Part shown: one piece after another, positions 21,282 through 23,869 of the stretch
How the letters are laid out: every line of letters begins with the position of its first letter
Numbering within the stretch: the stretch's first letter is position 1
Assembly (NCBI GenBank): GCA_002503055.1
Contig: DAQX01000002.1
Coordinates: 1 to 23,869 of the forward strand
Length of the DNA stretch: 23,869 bases
Source: Euryarchaeota archaeon UBA86
GTDB taxonomy: Archaea; Thermoplasmatota; Poseidoniia; Poseidoniales; Thalassarchaeaceae
Direction of reading: 5' to 3'
The notes under the pieces: generated by a model
What the model was told of the DNA's origin: nothing
Database searches by the model: none
The model's input: only the letters and a program-made list of their open reading frames with translations
Translations under genes and position numbers: made by a program

Positions 21282-23408
21282 ATGTTGCAACGGGATTCTC
21301 AGGCTTCCGAATCCAGTGCACACCGAATTAGTAGGGCCATCTCAATTGCTGTTTTGATGGTCCTAGTATGTCTGGCAACCCCCAGTCAAGCAGCAGATTA
21401 TCGAAGTAGTTGGTTTGTTGTTGAAAGTGGAACTTCTGAAGACCTGTTGACTGTCGAAGAGTATGGCGGCCAGATCTGGATTTTCGGTACTGGAGGTGTG
21501 ATGCTAAATAGTACCGATAATGGAGAAACTTGGAGTAACTTAGGATCCCCTACTAAATCAGATATTCACCATTCTGATTCTGGATTTGGGTCTTTGTTAG
21601 TTGCCGGTGAGTCGGGGATTGTTCTACTTAAATCAGGAGAAGATTCTGATTGGCAGAACATTTCCCTAACCGGTGTCTCTCGGATTAATGGAGTGGCCCT
21701 TACTGGAAGCCAGAGTGCTGTTGCCGTGGGCGACAATGGGGAGATCTTCAGGTACCAAGATGGGACTTGGGAAAGTGTTTCTCTTGCCATAGATTTTGAT
21801 ATGAAGGGAGTTTCATTTTACGATGATAGTTCAGGAGTAATTGTTGGTTCGGAGGGAATAATCTTGTTCTCTGATGATGGAGGGGAGACTTGGGATTATC
21901 GTGAAGCACCTGAGGGAGTTGGTGATTCTAGTATAGTTGGAGTGGAGTTTTACAGCCCCGTAAGGATCTATGCAATCACCGAAGATGGTAGAATTCTGAT
22001 GTCTGCAAGTAATGTAGTGACTGGGACCGATGTCGGATATGTGTGGACACTTGTTGAATTTGAGCGGCATTATCCTCCAGGAAGCAACGAATATCAGCAG
22101 AATCCTAGTGATCTAGGAGTTGGGTTGATTTCGATTGAAGTGGTCACAACTACAAAGTTGATGATGACAGGGGAAAGTGGTTATCTCTCTATCAGCACCA
22201 ACGGAGGAACGATAGTCTCTCAACAGATTAATCCTCTAGGCAACGATTCTGTATTCAATGATATACACATGTTAACCGGATTTGTCGGAGTTGCTGTAGG
22301 AAATAATGGAGCTATTCTCTGGACCGAGGATGCAGGAGTTGATGATCAAGTTGGATTTGAGATAATCAATTTCAACGACTTCGATAATTTCGTCGACTAC
22401 TCGAAAGATATGCTCTTTGCTGGATTCATTGCCACCATCAAAATTGTAGTCTTTGGAATAATTATGGGTTTCCTAATTGGAGTCAGTCTAGCAATGTGTA
22501 AGACTTCACCGACTTCAATGAAATACATGGTTGAGAGGTTTGATCCAAAAATTGTAAGATTGCTAGGGATTATTATCGCTGGCTCGGGCCTGTATCAGTT
22601 CTATGTCGCGGTTCCGAAGATTGCAGATTTGGGACTAGATGGGGTAGAGAATATCTTCATCCCAGTTGGGGAACCAGGTGCTTTCGGGAGAGTTCTATTG
22701 GGAATTGGTCTGACATTCGTTGGAGTTCTTTTCATGGCCAATGATGGCAAATTCTCCAAGTTAGAAATCAAAGGATTCAAACTAAACCCATGGGGCGTTA
22801 GGCCACTAAATACAATCGCCACGGTTTACACCGATTTCTTCCGAAATACACCTCTGATTGTTCAGTTTATGTTCATACACTTCGGCCTACAGTTGGGCAG
22901 ATTGATCCAGGAGCCGGCCCAGGCATTTCTAGAGGAATCAACAGGGGGAGTGGCTCAATTTATCAAGGACGAGTTCCTAAATGATAGGGCATACATCAGT
23001 GCAATTTGCGCTCTAGGATTTAATTCGGGAGCCTATCAGTGTGAGACCATTCGGGGCGCTATTCAAGCTATTCCTTCGGCACAAATGGAAGCGGGAAGGA
23101 GTATTGGACTGACCTATATGCAGACAATGAGAAGGATCATTCTCCCTCAAGCCATCAGGATCTGCATCCCTCCTATGGGGAATGAGATGGTCAATCTAGT
23201 ACTCAACTCATCCCTTGCTATGGTAATTGGATATGCAGAGTTGACTAGGCAGGGTAAGCTGATTACTGCTGTAACATTCCAAATGGCTTACACATGGGGT
23301 ATGGTCCTAGTATCCTATTTTGTTATCACCTGGACATTGGCTCTGTTGCTCAGAAGACTCGAAGAGAGCACTAGGATACCTGGCTTGGGAATGACGGGGG
23401 GTGATTGA
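21282..23408 (+). CDS. Secreted beta-propeller fused to an amino-acid-type ABC permease
   Basis: This is a 708-residue fusion. A signal-anchor or signal peptide lies at about 19-38. Residues 39-355 form an extracellular propeller with sialidase/Ycf48-like blades (STDNGETW, SDDGGETW, GNNGAILWTED). Residues 375-695 are a family 3 (His/Glu/Arg/opine-type) ABC permease: first helix GFIATIKIVVFGIIMGFLIG, then VYTDFFRNTPLIVQ (515-528), and the EAA loop ETIRGAIQAIPSAQMEAGRSIGL through MRRIILPQAIR (588-626), which docks the ATPase. Between helix 1 and the conserved VYTDFFRNTP segment is an extra stretch of about 100 residues (412-510) with two more hydrophobic segments. Such permeases are usually 220-300 residues without a propeller. 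The ATPase gene follows in the same frame directly after the stop. Confidence 0.9.
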   Translation: MLQRDSQASESSAHRISRAISIAVLMVLVCLATPSQAADYRSSWFVVESGTSEDLLTVEEYGGQIWIFGTGGVMLNSTDNGETWSNLGSPTKSDIHHSDSGFGSLLVAGESGIVLLKSGEDSDWQNISLTGVSRINGVALTGSQSAVAVGDNGEIFRYQDGTWESVSLAIDFDMKGVSFYDDSSGVIVGSEGIILFSDDGGETWDYREAPEGVGDSSIVGVEFYSPVRIYAITEDGRILMSASNVVTGTDVGYVWTLVEFERHYPPGSNEYQQNPSDLGVGLISIEVVTTTKLMMTGESGYLSISTNGGTIVSQQINPLGNDSVFNDIHMLTGFVGVAVGNNGAILWTEDAGVDDQVGFEIINFNDFDNFVDYSKDMLFAGFIATIKIVVFGIIMGFLIGVSLAMCKTSPTSMKYMVERFDPKIVRLLGIIIAGSGLYQFYVAVPKIADLGLDGVENIFIPVGEPGAFGRVLLGIGLTFVGVLFMANDGKFSKLEIKGFKLNPWGVRPLNTIATVYTDFFRNTPLIVQFMFIHFGLQLGRLIQEPAQAFLEESTGGVAQFIKDEFLNDRAYISAICALGFNSGAYQCETIRGAIQAIPSAQMEAGRSIGLTYMQTMRRIILPQAIRICIPPMGNEMVNLVLNSSLAMVIGYAELTRQGKLITAVTFQMAYTWGMVLVSYFVITWTLALLLRRLEESTRIPGLGMTGGD
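23396..23405 (+). promoter_or_regulatory. Shine-Dalgarno sequence that decides the ATPase start
   Basis: GGGGGGTGAT matches the ideal GGAGGTGAT at 8 of 9 positions. Its GG core ends 7 bases before CTG 23409, ideal spacing. No ATG, GTG or TTG in the ATPase frame occurs between the permease stop and the conserved ATPase N-terminus. Confidence 0.6.
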
Positions 23409-23869
23409 CTGACAGACAGCCTACTAAGAATAGAGAATCTGCACAAAGTATACTCCGGAGGAGTACATGCTGTCAGAGGGATTTCATTCAGTGTCAAAGA
23501 GGGAGAGTCTGTGGCCATTATAGGCTCTTCTGGAAGCGGTAAGTCGACTGTTCTGAGGTGCATTAATCGACTCATTGAGCCTACGGAAGGAGAAGTATAT
23601 CTCAAGGATGAGCAGATTAACACTCCGCATGCCAACATCAATGAGGTCCGATCTAGAATTGGGATGGTTTTCCAATCCTTTGAGCTCTTTCCTCATCTCA
23701 AAGTGATAGACAACATTACCTTGGGGCTTATTCAAGTCAGAGGAATGGCAAAGGCAGAAGCCGAAAAATGGGCTCTTGAAGTTCTCGAAAGAGTCGATAT
23801 GCTCGACAGGAAGGATGCCTATCCTGGTAATTTGTCGGGTGGGCAGAAACAGAGAGTAGCAATCGCTCG
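23409..23869 (+). CDS. Amino-acid-type ABC transporter ATP-binding protein (3' end outside window)
   Basis: The frame is open from the codon after the permease stop to the right edge (153 codons). It shows the A-loop Tyr15 (LHKVYSGG), Walker A GSSGSGKST (39-47), Q-loop VFQSFELFPH (87-96), and signature LSGGQKQRV (142-150). It closely resembles the GlnQ/HisP group that energises polar amino-acid import. Walker B and the H-loop lie beyond the edge. The start is assigned to CTG 23409 because the family begins a few residues before RIENLHKVY and the Shine-Dalgarno match is excellent; the next in-frame GTG lies just before Walker A, too late. It is co-transcribed with the permease and energises it. 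Confidence 0.9.
   Translation, partial: MTDSLLRIENLHKVYSGGVHAVRGISFSVKEGESVAIIGSSGSGKSTVLRCINRLIEPTEGEVYLKDEQINTPHANINEVRSRIGMVFQSFELFPHLKVIDNITLGLIQVRGMAKAEAEKWALEVLERVDMLDRKDAYPGNLSGGQKQRVAIA

Noticed and set aside
1..23869. CRISPR arrays, insertion sequences, integrase or attachment sites
   Set aside because: No regularly spaced repeats, transposase motifs or tRNA-flanking direct repeats were seen on reading both strands.

Overview
The window looks like a chromosomal segment of a planktonic archaeon, most likely Marine Group II (Candidatus Poseidoniales, Thermoplasmatota). The domain call is firm: it carries the archaeal cluster RNA polymerase Rpo7/RpoE - Spt4 - eS24 - eS31, an archaeal/plant-type D-aminoacyl-tRNA deacylase, an HVO_0476-type zinc-finger protein, tRNAs with encoded CCA, and leaderless genes with TATA elements about 25 bases before the start codon. 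The group-level placement is inference from the gene mix (very large secreted FG-GAP/CARDB proteins, compact layout). I see no insertion sequence, integrase, CRISPR array or rRNA.

Layout. 1-2790 (-): 5' part of a large secreted protein that runs off the left edge. 2888-3146: divergent tRNA-Thr(GGU) and tRNA-Ser(GGA). 3272-4363 (+): six-helix membrane protein with a C-terminal zinc-ribbon tail. 4398-6071 (+): membrane-anchored subtilisin-like protease. 6011-6802 (-): SAM-methyltransferase-like protein, divergent from an HVO_0476-family protein (6854-7483, +). 7480-9429 (-): proline dehydrogenase and D-aminoacyl-tRNA deacylase, divergent from a beta-propeller protein (9483-10403, +). 10400-11741 (-): the transcription/ribosome operon rpoE, spt4, rps24e, rps27ae. 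11966-17620 (+): an 1884-residue surface protein with a signal peptide, FG-GAP repeats, CARDB/NEW3-like domains and a C-terminal membrane anchor. 17621-20173 (-): an apparent operon purC - class IV aminotransferase - sulfotransferase. 20225-21196 (-): a membrane-tethered solute-binding protein. 21282 to the right edge (+): an ABC permease fused to an extracellular beta-propeller, followed by its ATPase.

The most unusual part is the right end. The solute-binding protein has its two sequence halves in swapped order (circular permutation), and the divergent permease carries an N-terminal secreted propeller plus an insertion of about 100 residues in its membrane domain. Together with the ATPase they could form an unusual amino-acid-type importer or sensor-transporter. 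The ATPase has no ATG/GTG/TTG start where one is needed, but a CTG lies behind a near-perfect Shine-Dalgarno sequence.

Regulation. Both large secreted-protein genes have a 17-bp dyad of the form TC.G..CGTAG..C.GA just upstream of a TTATA-type box at matching distance from the start, suggesting a shared regulator. Two divergent gene pairs have 51-53 bp between start codons with one AT-rich TATA-like element at or near the midpoint, about 26 bases from each leaderless start. Operon-internal genes instead have Shine-Dalgarno sequences. Three convergent pairs share or abut stop codons and a fourth overlaps by 61 bases, so the region is very compact.
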